The position numbers were made by a program, and so were the translations under genes. 64,000 bases of DNA from Lates calcarifer (taxonomy: Eukaryota; Chordata; Actinopteri; Centropomidae), in contig NW_026116648.1 of assembly GCF_001640805.2 (NCBI RefSeq), positions 186,001 to 250,000 of the forward strand. Direction: 5' to 3'. The notes beneath the pieces were generated by a model. The model worked only from the letters and a program-made list of their open reading frames with translations, was not told where the DNA came from and made no database searches. Positions 24,633 through 37,135 of this stretch are shown here, piece by piece. How positions within the stretch are numbered: position 1 is the first letter of the stretch; every line of letters begins with the position of its first letter.

Positions 24633-25287
24633 CACTGAAAAAAGTGAAACAAAGCTGTTGTTCGTTTAATGTGTTTGTTCTCATTCCAATGGTTGAAGAA
24701 AAATACTTCGCACAATTAAACTAAACTTTCTTATTTATGTTAATGGTTGAATCGATTTTTATTAGATTGAGTATGATTCACACATGCGCATTCTTTAAAA
24801 CTTCTGGTGGCAATTGTACCAAACGAACCTGCATTTTGGAGCTGTCGATGCTGGTGAGGAGAAAAAAATAAACTGCATTCTGGTAACGGTAAGGTAAGTC
24901 GTTCCTATTTTTAAACATGGCTGTGCAAAATCTTTAGCCCTCAGATAAAGACTCTGTCGGGAGTTTGTGCGTGTGTGAGCACTGAAACTTTCTGCCATGT
25001 GTTGCTAAACTAAACTACCGCTAAAAAACCCCCCAACTGTATTGTCCCTGGCATTTGTGGCCCAGACCGGCCAACAACGTTATCGGTTGACGGGGGAAGG
25101 GGGTGCGCGCGCATTGCGGCCGGCAGACAATTAACGCTGGCGTGTCGGGCTGCATCGGGTCCGGGCTCAAAATCCGGCTGGTCGCCAGCCCATCCTAGAC
25201 GCCCAATTGTGTGTGGGGAAAATATGACCAAATATGAAATACTATGCCAGTCCACCCCTGGTGAGTAGCCTATTAAAAAGAAAAAAA
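24633..25287 (+). mobile_element. Orphan left end of the CACTG-ended transposon (copy 1)
   Basis: Begins with CACTGAAAAAAGTGAAACA and is identical to the first 655 bp of the complete element at 33,023. It stops where the tandem duplication breaks off in the A-rich run at 25,287, so this end has no matching right end until 41,300. Confidence 0.8.
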
Positions 25288-25310
25288 TTAAAGAAAAAGA
25301 AAGAAAGAAA
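25288..25310. other. Duplication junction filler
   Basis: 23 bp of A-rich sequence (TTAAAGAAAAAGAAAGAAAG...) between the two copies. With the flanking bases it contains AAATTAAAG twice (25,285-25,293 and 25,312-25,320), suggesting a local template switch at the join. Confidence 0.8.
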
Positions 25311-26680
25311 GAAATTAAAGGGAGATAGCTGATTATGTGAATGTGTGAGTTTGAGACACTGGCATGACTTCTGATTTGTGCCAGTTAGTACAGTAATCAG
25401 AGATTTTAGAATATGTTTCAATAGTTTCTCGCAAAACTGACACAAAACTAGGTGGATCCTGACTTAGTACCAAAATATCATCTGCATAAAGAAATAACTT
25501 ATGCTCCTTACCACCTCCAATGACTCCCTTTATTCTTGATTCTGCTCTAATCAATGTGGCTAATGGTTCTAAGAAAATTGTAAACAATTGCTTAGATTGC
25601 ACCCCTGTCTAGTTGACCTAGTTATAACAAAAAACTGAGGTATTATCCTGCTGATAAAGACTGCAGCTTCAGGACCCAAGTATAAGACTTGTATCCATCT
25701 GCAGAAACCCTCACCAAACCCAAATTTTGAGAGGGTTGCAAATAAAAACCCCCATTCAACCCTATCAAAAGTTTTTGGAGCATCAAGTGATATGGCTGAA
25801 ATAGGGAGGGGTTTAGTTCTATTCAGCCAGATAAAATGCAACAATTTCCTCATGTTATCAGCTGAAGATCTATGTTTTATAAATCCTACTTGTGTTTTAG
25901 TTGTCTTGCCATTAATCAACCAGTTTTTTGACCATTTTCATAAAAATTATTTTGAGTCTAAATAATGAATACTCTGCATTTTTATTGTATATTTCATGTA
26001 TTTCAAATATATATATATATATATAATACTTTTTCTTTATTGTCCTTTTTCTTCCATGAACTATAAGCTATACATTTCTTGCTGATTAACGCCTTGAGTT
26101 TGTCCCAAACAGTAGCTAATCTTTCTGTTGTTCCCGTTAATATCTAAAAATGCCTTGATATACAAGATTTGTAGCAAATTGTTTGTCTTGTAATAGACTT
26201 TTATTCAGTCCCCACCACCCAACTTTATCTTTATTAGCACGTAAATCTACTGTATATGTAATTCAACCAGTGCATGATCTGTTATTGCTATAACTCCAAC
26301 TATACTGCAGTCTTTTACCAGGCCAACAAGTGAACTAGCAACCAGGAAAAAATCTATTCATGAATAAGATCTGTGAGAGTGAGAATAAAATGTATATTCC
26401 TGTTTTTTTCGGATTTATGAGTCTCCAGATATATATCAAACCTAGTTCCTCCCATAGAATATGTATTGGAGGATAACAACTCTGCAGCTCTTGCTTGATA
26501 GCGAATTATGAAAGACATGGCTGACCCAATCACGTTTCATTTTTAAAACCTGATGTTGGTTCCTGAAGTGTGTTTCCTGAATATATGCGATATCGGTGCC
26601 TTCAGATTTAAGATAAGTATTTTTTTTTTTTTACGTTTAATTGGTGTACAACAGCCATACATATTCCATGTGACTATATT
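25311..26680 (-). mobile_element. L1-type LINE relic, duplicated part
   Basis: Second copy of the L1 endonuclease/RT segment (RT core 25,919-25,569, YADD box 25,602-25,333). It lacks the C-terminal Cys-rich part, which lies outside the duplicated unit. Confidence 0.85.
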
Positions 26681-26989
26681 GATATGTCCACTGCTCATTG
26701 CTTCTCAAGAGTATATACACTTGCCTCACTTTACCCCAGACAGACTTTAAAAATAAAAACAACCCCAAAACCAATTTCCCAGAATGGGGGAATGTACAAT
26801 ACCAAATAACGATAACTCAGAAAACACTACCTTTAAAATGAACATGACAGTGTAGTGAGTCTTGGGCTTAATGTGATTCTGGTCTGTGTAGGTCCTATAG
26901 ACAGTACCTTCTGCTCCCATCACCAACTGTCCAGTTACAGCTGCACCTGAGAGTCTCCATCTCTCTCCCGTGTCTCCAGAATAAAGCTC

Positions 26990-27700
26990 CACTCTCCCTC
27001 CAGACAATGCAGAGAGGAGGAGGCAGCTTGCATATAAGTGATATCACCATAGTCCAGAATGCTTAAAAACGTAGCCTGTATAAGCCTTTTTCTCACTGTG
27101 GTGTTAAAGCAGGCTTTATTTCGATACTAAAAACCCAGCCTAATCTTCAGTTTTTTCAGTAGTGTTAAATGCGGACTCTAAGTACCTGGGTATCTGGGTT
27201 GATGATAAACTGTCCTTTAAATGATGATATATGTTTGATTGACTCCCCAGTTTGGATGTAAATGTCAGTATTCTCAGGGGTCTGGGAGTGAGCTGTGGAA
27301 AGGGTCATAAATTTGGTTTTGTTCACGTTGACCACGTGGACCAGCTGTAACTCAGACAGTGAAGACTGCAGATGCTCAAATGCTCTCTGGAGCTTATCAA
27401 CAGCCTGAGTCAAGGAAGAGGCAGCTGAGTAAATAACTGTGTCATCTGCATAAAGGTGTAGTTTAGCTGGAAACTTGTCCTTCCCCAGATTATTTATAAA
27501 AATGGAAAATAAAACTGAAGCTAAAATTGAACCTTGGGGCATGCCCCTGGAAATGCCCAAGAAACTGGACTTGTGGCCATTAGCATAGACACACTGTGTT
27601 CTGTCTGAAACACTCTACAGCCTTATCACTTACACCAAGTCTATTCAACAGCAACTGATGATCAATAGAGTCAAAAGCCTTTGACAGACCAACAAACTAC
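26990..27700 (-). mobile_element. Second LINE RT relic with microinversion, copy 2
   Basis: Duplicate of 18,600-19,310, including the small inverted block (here about 27,171-27,221). Confidence 0.75.
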
Positions 27701-29037
27701 TTACAACATTAACTAACCTTTCATGGAGAGTTTATGTAGTTTATGTAGGATGGGAGCATATCTAAGGTGCAGCTATTTCCCACATCCTCCTCACGTGACT
27801 ACCAAAATTCGTTGATTCTTAAAAATAGATGGCGACTATGTTTACCGTGTAGATGAATCAATTATTCATGCATATCCCTACTATATACAGTGAACTATAC
27901 ACAAACAACTATAGAAACAGGGAATAGTGTCCCACCACAGAGCTACTGCCCACTGAGATGCCAGGCTGTTGGCACCATACCTAGCCAAATGTATTGCTAA
28001 CTGCAGCATCGAGGGTTTCACCTTTGGCCAGTGGACGGTCATCATGACAGATGCTGCTTATTGAAACCTAATACTACTCTGCCCTATTGGTAATAAGTAA
28101 CTCCTTCATGTATATATTTGTAAGCATCATTATGAACACGTCCCTATAACCTAACCGACCTTCTGGGACTCTGGAACAGCAGCTGCCATGGTTTCTTCTG
28201 GACTATGGTCACTCGGCTCTGGAGTGAGCTGAACTGACCAGATTTTTAATTTATGTTAGGAAATTTTAATACTTGTTTTAAATATCTCTCAGTAACGTAC
28301 CTAAATCAAGGTTATTGCCAGTTGCAAAGCCAACAACGCACCAGAGAGCACCCGTCTTATATATTATATCTATTATATTACAAAGATAGTCCTCAAAAGA
28401 ATTCGTCATGTCAAAATATTTTAGGATCCTAGGATTTTAGGATCTTCAAGTGTTGTCCCCCGCTTATTACTTTGTTTGATCATAATATTAGAAACATAAA
28501 ACAATGACCCTACAACCACTCTGAATTGTTAATTTTTCATTTTTCATAAATCCTGTCCCTTTCATACAATTAATTATTTTGAGGCATGTTATATTAAATA
28601 TTAGAATCTATTTCCTAATATAAATTTCATGCAGAACTATTGTCGGTAGGTTAAATGTGATTGAGCTAGATAGCAAGATCAGTATCAGATACCTGTAGTC
28701 AATGTTTCTTAGTCAAAGGTGGCAAAGCAGACGAGGGATTAGCCGATCATAGGCATGGTCAAAGCAGGTAAAACAAAACTTCAGCATGTATGATTCCCGG
28801 TGATAAATTATGGCTCAATGAGAGTAAAGGAAATGATCAAAAACAAAACATAAAGTAGTTGATGAATGACGATGAATGGCCGTTAAGGAGTTCTGCACTC
28901 TGTACTTGATTGCTCTTCCTCAATGCCCTGCATATTCGCAACAGAAAACTGAATTTTTTAAAACTGAAATTAAAATGTCAGGACTGAATGTGGAAATATG
29001 TAGAGAACTGAATTATACATTTCAATTCCAATTTTTG
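27701..29037. other. No gene recognised (inside duplication copy 2)
   Basis: Duplicate of 19,311-20,647; nothing further is seen. Confidence 0.5.
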
Positions 29038-32000
29038 TGTTAAGGTCCCCCTTCTCTTCCCCAGTTCCTGCCCTGGTTTTGTCTCTGTCAAGTCTTTCCC
29101 TCTGTGTATTGGTGTGTGTGTGTGTGCGCGTGCTTTTTCCTCAGGGGCGTGGCACTGGCACAGCTGCCAGCTGCCAGCTGCTGTTAACTCATCCTCACCT
29201 GTTCATCACCCTGGTCTGCTCGTCACTCAACGGCAGTTTGTTCCGTTTACCTTAGTGGTAACTTCTGGCCTTTCAGTCGAGCAGTTTGAGCTTTTCTGAA
29301 TCTGTGTTTGTTGGTAAGCTGTTTAGTGACGCAGTCTCTACTTTGTTCTAGTTTTCTGCCGGCGCTCTGTCCACTCCTGTGGATCTCCACCTGCCTCTGT
29401 TATCCTCCTGGCTTCCCACCCCAGGCTCTCACCCCACTCCCTGCACCACGACCTGGCTCTCAGCCCTGGACTTTTCCCCCAGACCTCTTTCCACCTGTTG
29501 CATTGTTGCTGTGGCAATAAACCACTTCTGTCCCTGCATTTCTGGTGTGCTGTGGTCTGACTCAGCGTCAGGGTTCTGTATATGTTAACCCATAACAGAA
29601 CAAACTGGCCACCATGGACCCCACTGAGCCAGATTCAGTTCGCCAGGTTCTGGCATATCAAGGTTACCTTGTCGGTCAATATGAGAAATCACTCAAAGAC
29701 ATCACCGGATCCCTCCAGAACCTCGCTCGCTGTGTTAGCCAGCTTAACAGTCAAATGAAGTCGGTAGTGGCCCAGCTAAGCCCCTCTCATCCAGTACCCC
29801 CCGTCCTGGATCCGACTCCCCGAGAGCCGCCCATGCCCACACCAGAGAGGTATAATGGTGAGTTAGGGGCCTGTGGGTGGTTTTTGTTACAAAGCCATGT
29901 AGTTTTGAGAACCAGCCTGATTTCTTTGCTAACGTTAAGGCTAAGGTCGCTTATGTTGTGGGACTCCTCTCAGGTAGAGCCGCAGAGTGGGCTACCGCCC
30001 TGTGGGAGCGAGATCGCCACTTTTCATTTTCCTATGTTAATTTTGTAGCGGAGATGCGTAAAGTCCAGTTCAGTTTAGGCTCTGATCGATTCTGGGGCTG
30101 ACGAGAACTTTCTTGACTCTTCCACTGCCACTCGCCTGGGTATCCCTGTCCTGAATCTCCCTACCCCCAAGGAGGTAAATCCCTTGGATCGCAGACTACT
30201 TGCCCAAGTGACTAACCAGACCATCTCTGTTACCCTACTCACTTCTGGTAATCATCGGGAGAAAATTCAGTTTTTGTTGATCCCCTCATCTCAAGTGGTT
30301 TTGATCCTTGGCCAGCCCTGGCTTAAGACCCACAATCCCCATATTGACTGGGTAAGCAGCACCATCCTCAGCTGGAGCTCTCAGTGCCACACCACCTGCT
30401 TACATTCTGCTGTCACCCATCCTGATTTCTCCGCCTTCTCAGATTTTGAACCCCCGGATCTCTCCCTGGTTCCTCCTGTGTATTACAACTTGGGCGAGGT
30501 TTTTTAGTAAGTCCCAAGCTGTCTCTCTTCCTCCTCACAGGCCATATGACTGTGTCTATTGAGCTGCTTCCAGGTGCCACTCTCCTAACTCTTAATGACG
30601 TCCTGCAAGACATGATTAACCGTTTTGTCATAGTGTACCTGGATGACATCCTCATCTTCTTCTGGACTCCTGCTGAACATCATCATGTCAGGTCAGTGCT
30701 CAAGAGGCTGTTGGAGAACAAATTGTTTGAAGGCAGAGAAATGTGAATTTCATGTGTCCTCTGTGAGTTTCTGGGATTTTTTGTGGTGAGGACAGGTGAG
30801 ACCAGACTCTGAAGGTGAGAGCAGTGGTGGAGTGGTCCCAGCCTGAGACCCGGAGACAACTTCAGAGATTTCTGGGCTTTGTTAACTTCTACCGCAGGTT
30901 CATCCGTAACTTCAGTAAGGCAATAATCCCACTCACCACAGTTACCTCAGTTTCTACTCCGTTTCTCTGGTCCTCTGAGGCCAAAGAGGCCCTCCACACT
31001 CTCAAGTCACTGTTCACCTCAGCCCCCATTCACCTCATTCATCCAGACCCATTGAGACAGTTTATTGTGGAGGTGGACGCTTCGGACTCTGGCACGGGGG
31101 CAGTTCTGTCCCAGTGTTCCACTTTAGATGACAAGCTTCACCCTTGTGCTTTCTTCTCCCATCATCTCTCTCCCGCAGAGCGCTACTATGACATAGGGAA
31201 CTGTGAACTCCTTGCTGTGGTGTTGGCTTTGGAGGACTGGAGGCATTGGCTGGAGGGAGCTGAAGTGTCATTCCTGGTTTGGTCTGATCATAAGAACCTT
31301 GCGTACCTCCAGTCAGCCCGGAGGCTCAGTCCCCATCAGGGCCTTATTTCTGACCCAGTTTAACTTCACCCTGTCCTATAGGCCCAGCTCGAAGAACGTG
31401 AAACCCGATGCTCTGTCTCCCGTCAGTCAGAACCCCCAGTGCCTAGCACCATCCCGGAAACTATTTTTCCTCCCTCCTGTGTGCTGGCTGCAGCACAGTG
31501 GGGAATTGAGTCCCAGGTGCAGGAAGACCTGCAAAATCACCCCGCTCTAGGTAACACCCCAGCTAACTGTTTATTTGTTCCCCCTTCAGTCAAATCCCAG
31601 GTCCTCCAGTGGGGTCACTCCTCCTGCCTTGCCTGTCACCCTGGGGTACATCGCAACCTGTGGTTCATTCGTCCCCACTAGTTTTCTCCACCCACTGTCT
31701 ATTCTTCACAGGCCCTGGTCCCACATTGCTGTGGACTTCATAACTGGACTTCCTCCTTCCCAAGGTAACACTGTCATCTTCACTATTGTGGATTGCACTT
31801 TGCTCTTTTGCCCAAACTCCCCTCAGCTCTGGAAACTGCAGACCTGTTTGTCCACCATGTGTTCCGCATCCACGGTATCCCAGTAGACATTGTCTCAGAC
31901 CGGTCCCCAGTTCACCTCCCAGGTGTGGTGTGCCCTCTGTAAGGCTGTAGGAGCTGCGTCCAGCCTCAGCTCAGGCTACCATCCACAGTCTAATGGACAA

Positions 32001-32555
32001 GTGGAATGAACTAATCAATCCCTGGAGGCTGCCCTTCACTGCGTCATGGCCCGCCATCCTGCATCATGGAGTTCACACCCGCCCTGGGTTGAATATGCCT
32101 ACAACAAGGTATGACACCTCTCACAGTGATGTATGGTTATCAGCCCACCCTGTTCCCTTCCCAGGAGGAGGAAGTCACTGTTCCATCAGTCCAACATCAT
32201 CTTCGGCGCTGTCGCTGAATTTGGAGGGAGACCCGTGTGGCTTTACTGAGGACAGAGGCCCATAACTGGCGTTTGGCAGACCGCCACCACCGCCCTGCAC
32301 TTGTCTACGCCGCTGGCCAAAGGGTCTGGCTTTCCTCTTCAGGTTGACTCTCGTAAACTGGATCCCCATTACATTGGCCCTTATGAGATTGATTCTATTC
32401 CTAACCCATCCTGTGTGAAACTGAAGCTCCCAACTTGTTTAAAGATCCATCCAACATTCCAACATGCTGTGGCAATAAACCACTTCTGTCCCTGCATTCC
32501 TGGTGTTCTGTGGTCTGACTCAGCATCAGGGTTCTGTATATGTTAACCCATAACA
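29038..32555 (+). mobile_element. Defective Ty3/gypsy LTR retrotransposon, copy 2
   Basis: Same element as at 20,648, with 5' LTR 29,038-29,597, gag start 29,614, YLDD box near 30,622-30,657, and the 91-bp 3' LTR remnant at 32,465-32,555. The TTTTG flanks are again present. All lesions are shared with copy 1, so the copies arose by segmental duplication and not by separate insertion. Confidence 0.92.
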
Positions 32556-34260
32556 TTTTGCAAATTCAATTTCTAAAGCAAATATTCAAATTAAACTTTC
32601 CTAGTTTGAAAAGTGTGAATAGTTCAAATTAAAAATAGTTTTAAATTCTATGATTCAAATTTAATTTCTAGTGACACATATTTGACTGAGCTGAATGACA
32701 TTGTTTATACTACACTGTGTATTCAGATTTTGTGATTTGATATGTAAAAGGTGCTACAGTTGACACAAAGTAAAAATAAAAAGTCATAAATGTTTAAATT
32801 TACTGAACAGAGGAGTGAAAGGAGTGAGAGCAGATCTGGTGATTCTTGAGGAGAGAACGGTCAGAGACCAGAAACCACTGGGGCTGGAGAGCCAGGGCCA
32901 GAGCCAGAGCCAATCAGTAAGTGCTATAGACAAACCACAATTAGGCAAGACGTGGGGGGCATGATTTCCCAAATCAACTATAAGGGAACAAGGCAAATAT
33001 GAGGGTAATATGACCCTAACCACACTGAAAAAAGTGAAACAAAGCTGTTGTTCGTTTAATGTGTTTGTTCTCATTCCAATGGTTGAAGAAAAATACTTCG
33101 CACAATTAAACTAAACTTTCTTATTTATGTTAATGGTTGAATCGATTTTTATTAGATTGAGTATGATTCACACATGCGCATTCTTTAAAACTTCTGGTGG
33201 CAATTGTACCAAACGAACCTGCATTTTGGAGCTGTCGATGCTGGTGAGGAGAAAAAAATAAACTGCATTCTGGTAACGGTAAGGTAAGTCGTTCCTATTT
33301 TTAAACATGGCTGTGCAAAATCTTTAGCCCTCAGATAAAGACTCTGTCGGGAGTTTGTGCGTGTGTGAGCACTGAAACTTTCTGCCATGTGTTGCTAAAC
33401 TAAACTACCGCTAAAAAACCCCCCAACTGTATTGTCCCTGGCATTTGTGGCCCAGACCGGCCAACAACGTTATCGGTTGACGGGGGAAGGGGGTGCGCGC
33501 GCATTGCGGCCGGCAGACAATTAACGCTGGCGTGTCGGGCTGCATCGGGTCCGGGCTCAAAATCCGGCTGGTCGCCAGCCCATCCTAGACGCCCAATTGT
33601 GTGTGGGGAAAATATGACCAAATATGAAATACTATGCCAGTCCACCCCTGGTGAGTAGCCTATTAAAAAGAAAAAAAAGTCGAGTCCTCGCTTCAATCCA
33701 GGTGGCGGTAATGAGCCTAAAAGCTGCCAGCAACCGTCATTAGCCTACAGAGGAAGAAGCAGTGACAAAAACAGGCTGGAGTCGAATAGTTCCCCCTATC
33801 GTCTTTTCTTAACCACTTTTCCTGATGAGAGGGCGAATTTTTAAGGAGTTAGGAGAAGACAACCGCGCCGATCAGAGAATCCGACCATACTTGCACTAAT
33901 GTGACGTCATTACGCGACGGTGACGTGAGGCCATAGTGCAGTTGCTATGTGATTAATTTTGCTGCCGTAATGTATAATATCAGGGCATGCCAAAGTCATC
34001 ACTGTCTGAAAATACTTGATGACAGCAGAGGATTAATTGCTTAGTGTTTTCTCTGGTTGGTAAAGCTAAGCTGAACTGTGTAATAATGAAGCAACATAAG
34101 TTATGTTTTGTCAGGTATTTTATTTCATAGGCATAGTAAATCTGATTTAAAAAGAACAGAAGGCATTATAATGTTTTGTTAAGTTTAAACTGTATAATTT
34201 GTAGTTCATGTAACATTGAGAATACCCAACATTAAAGAATGTTTTCTCTTTTAATTTAAG

Positions 34261-34335
34261 GAGAGCAGCCACCAGATCCACTGTGTTCCTGCCGTGCAAC
34301 CACCTACCAATTTGGAAGTCCCTCGTCATCTTGTA
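34261..34335 (+). other. Possible 5' noncoding exon of the transposase-like gene
   Basis: A pyrimidine tract and AAG acceptor (ends 34,260) precede this 75-bp segment, and a GTAAGT donor follows at 34,336. The next acceptor (CCTTAG, ends 34,435) is 10 bp before the ATG at 34,446. Another GTAAGT at 33,284 could be the donor of an earlier leader exon. This is splice-signal reading only. Confidence 0.4.
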
Positions 34336-34445
34336 GTAAGTTCTGTGTACAATGTCATGAGATAATATAATGTGATAATTAGATCCCCCTCCTAAAACCT
34401 TCTTCTCCTCTCCTCCACCTTGTATTTTTCCTTAGTTATCCATGC

Positions 34446-37135
34446 ATGTGGAAATGTAAAGACTGTGACCATTCATACTCCAAAAGATCTGAACTTCTTA
34501 GACATTATAAACTTGATCATCAACATTATGGGCGGGGCCATGCTTACCCCTGTACTTATGAGAATTGCCCATGCACTTGCAAGACATGGAAAGCTCTGCT
34601 CACACATCTAAGCAAATCCCATACTGCTCAAAAATCCTCACAGAAGGATAGCTTTTCACCATTCAAGTGCCACATCTGCAACAACAATCAACTTTCTACT
34701 GAGACAGACTATTTTAAACACATTGGGGCACATTTGAAAAATCATGAGTCTGTCGAATGCATGTTTGGGGATTGTTCATACAAAACAAATCTTTATGGTG
34801 CTTTCAGAACTCACAAATGGAGAAAACATACCCCCCACACAATCCACAATTTTAAGCCTGGAGTAGTTGATGGACCTGTTGGTAGTTCTACTGTTGTAGA
34901 GTCATTTGAAAGCAGCACTACTGAGAAGTCAGATGATGACATACCATCTGAAGAACCTTCTGCTGAAGAATCAACAAATTTGGCACAAGTTATAGAATTA
35001 AAGTTAGCCTCAGTCCTGCTTAAGTTAGAACACTCTAACTTAAGCAACATTCTGGTGCCAAGTGCAGCTGTGAATGAACTGCTTGATGAGTTGCAATATT
35101 TAATTGGTACTGCCTCTGTGCCGGTCACCCAAAAGACTCTTTTGGACTCCTTACAAAATAACAGTTGCATAGTTGATGAATTTGTTGTGAAGGAGTTAGC
35201 CACTGTACTTTGTAATTCTAATCCCATTCAAGCTGCAATAGGAAAGCACGGCCCACTGTCAACTGCTTGGAAACGGAAGGCATACTACAGAGAAAACTTC
35301 AATGTTGTGGAACGTATTGAATATGTTTTAGAACGTAAGAATAATAAGACTTTTCAGTATGTACCTTTACTCAAATCCTTGCAGCAACTTTTAAACTGTG
35401 AAACAACACTAAATAAGGCTATACATTTGAAGGAAAAACAACATCCAGTGGAGAGTGATAAACAGGTATACAGATCCTTTTGGGATGGACACTTCTGTAA
35501 AAGAAATGCTATTCTCTCAAAAGAATGTGCAATTTCTTTGATTTTGTATGTTGACGACTTTGAAATTTGCAATTCCCTTGGTACGTCGCGTAAAAAACAC
35601 AAAATCTGTGCCTTGTATTGGATTTTAGGCAATCTGCCACCTGGTTGTCACTCCTCGTTGTCCTCTATCCATTTGGCTGCATTGATCAATAGCAATGATG
35701 TCAAGGTCTATGGTTACGAAAAAGTGTTAGAGCCTTTGATTACTGATCTCATAACATTGGAACAACATGGGGTTTTTGTGGAAAAACTGGGAAAAACTTT
35801 GAAGGGCACATTGCAGTGTGTTATTGCCGATAACCTTGGTGCACACAGCATTGCTGGTTTTGTAGAGAGTTTTTCTGGCAGATTTGTTTGCAGGTTTTGT
35901 ACAGCAGATAGGTTAGAAATTCAGGACCAAGTTGGAGCTGGAGGTTTCTCTCTGAGAACTGAGGAGATTCACAAAATCACCTGAAAACCCTCGAGGAAAA
36001 TTCCTTGAACAACTGTCATGGTGTTAAGAGTAAATGTGCTCTGTCAGAAAAACTTAGCACTTTCAATGTTACTAGTGGTTTCCCTCCAGACATTGTCCAT
36101 GATTTATTTGAGGGAATAGTTCCACTTGAAATATCTCTCTGTCTGACTGTATTCATTTCCAAAAAGTATTTCACTTTGGATGCTTTAAACAAGGCAATAG
36201 AAGATTTTCCCTATAAATGGACTGATAAAACAAATCGGCCACACTCTGTTCCACTGACCTATGCATCCAGGAAAACAATTGGTGGAAACGCTCACGAAAA
36301 CTGGAGTTTAATAAGATTTTTTCCTCTACTAATTGGACAGAAAGTGCCCACTGATGAACCAGCCTGGAAACTCCTTGCTGATTTGAAGGACATTGTAGAA
36401 ATTGTTGTTTCTCCAATTCAGACCCAGGAATCAATTGCATATTTGAACTTTAAGATCTCTGAACACAGAGTTAGATTTAAAGAGGTTTTCCCGGAGTCAA
36501 ACCTTCGACCTAAACACCATTTCTTGGAGCATTATCCTCACTTAATCTGTGAGTTTGGACCGTTAGTTGCATTATGGACCATGCGCTTCGAAGCGAAGCA
36601 CAGCTTCTTCAAAAGAGTTGTGCGGCATACAACCTGCTTCAAAAATGTGCTTCTGTCCTTAGCACAAAGACACCAGTTTCTTATGGCACATCACCTTCAC
36701 ATGTGGAGTTGTCCTAAATCTCCCCTGGAGGTAGCAAATGTTTCAAGTCTTCCCATTGATGTTTTACAAGAGGACATAGCATTTGCTCTTAAGCAGAGGC
36801 ACCCAGAGTTGGAAGGTGTATGCTTGGCTAAAAATGCAACCCACAGTGGCCTAAACTACAGGAATGGAATGATCCTTGCACATGGCTCATTGGCAGGGCT
36901 GCCTGAATTTGTGGAAATAATCCAGATGATTGTTGTCAAGGATAATCTGCTTTTCATCGTCAGAAAGCTGAGTGCGTGGTACTGGGATCATTTCAGGGCA
37001 TATGAACTGAAACTGTGTCCTACGAGGAAGTTGGAACTGGTTGACCTAAACCAACTCTCAGATCCATACCCATTGGCTGACTACACAATTGGAGGAATGC
37101 GGCTGATAACTCTCAAAAGATACATACATGTGTAA
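34446..37135 (+). pseudogene. C2H2 zinc-finger + transposase-like protein, one frameshift
   Basis: The first part (34,446-35,984, 512 codons) begins with four C2H2-like fingers: C4-C7-H20-H25, C36-C41-H54-H59, C75-C78-H92-H96 and C105-C110-H123-H128. An acidic linker (about 160-175) follows, then a large body with LYVDDFEICN and an ADNLGAHSIAGF block. The second part (to 37,135) continues with GFPPDIVHDLFEGIVP, GGNAHENWSLIRFFPLLIG, LRPKHHFLEHYPHLI and MRFEAKHSFFK. The parts are offset by one base at the AAAA run 35,973-35,976. Continuous reading would need one more A there, giving about 896 residues. This architecture is familiar from many unnamed teleost proteins. The FPPD..HDLFEG and FEAKH motifs suggest a tnp2/CACTA-type transposase, with D residues of VDDFE and ADN and the E of FEAKH as possible catalytic residues (inference). 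The start ATG was chosen because it opens the first finger directly after an acceptor. Confidence 0.7.

Larger units (their letters stand above)
16921..25287. repeat. Tandem segmental duplication, copy 1
   Basis: The 8,367 bp from 16,921 to 25,287 recur at 25,311-33,677 with a constant offset of 8,390. Wherever I compared the copies I saw no substitutions, and simple repeats (the AT tract near 17,617, the T12 run near 18,231, the TG tract near 20,721) have the same length. The unit carries an L1 fragment, a second LINE RT relic, a complete defective gypsy insertion, and the first 655 bp of the CACTG-ended transposon. The left breakpoint is inside the L1 relic and the right breakpoint is in an A-rich run. 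Confidence 0.95.
25311..33677. repeat. Tandem segmental duplication, copy 2
   Basis: Identical, as far as read, to 16,921-25,287. Identity ends at 33,677 in an A run, after which the sequence continues into the rest of the transposon. Because the transposon is complete only here, copy 2's right side is the ancestral arrangement. Likewise the left side of copy 1 is ancestral for the L1 relic. Confidence 0.95.

Noticed and set aside
34446..34830. Ordinary host C2H2 zinc-finger gene
   Set aside because: The fingers are irregular, are fused to a transposase-like body, and lie between inverted CACTG ends.
35970..35984. Programmed -1 frameshift site
   Set aside because: The context T CAC AAA A is not a canonical X XXY YYZ heptamer. 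Loss of an A or a sequencing error is simpler. Kept only as a possibility.
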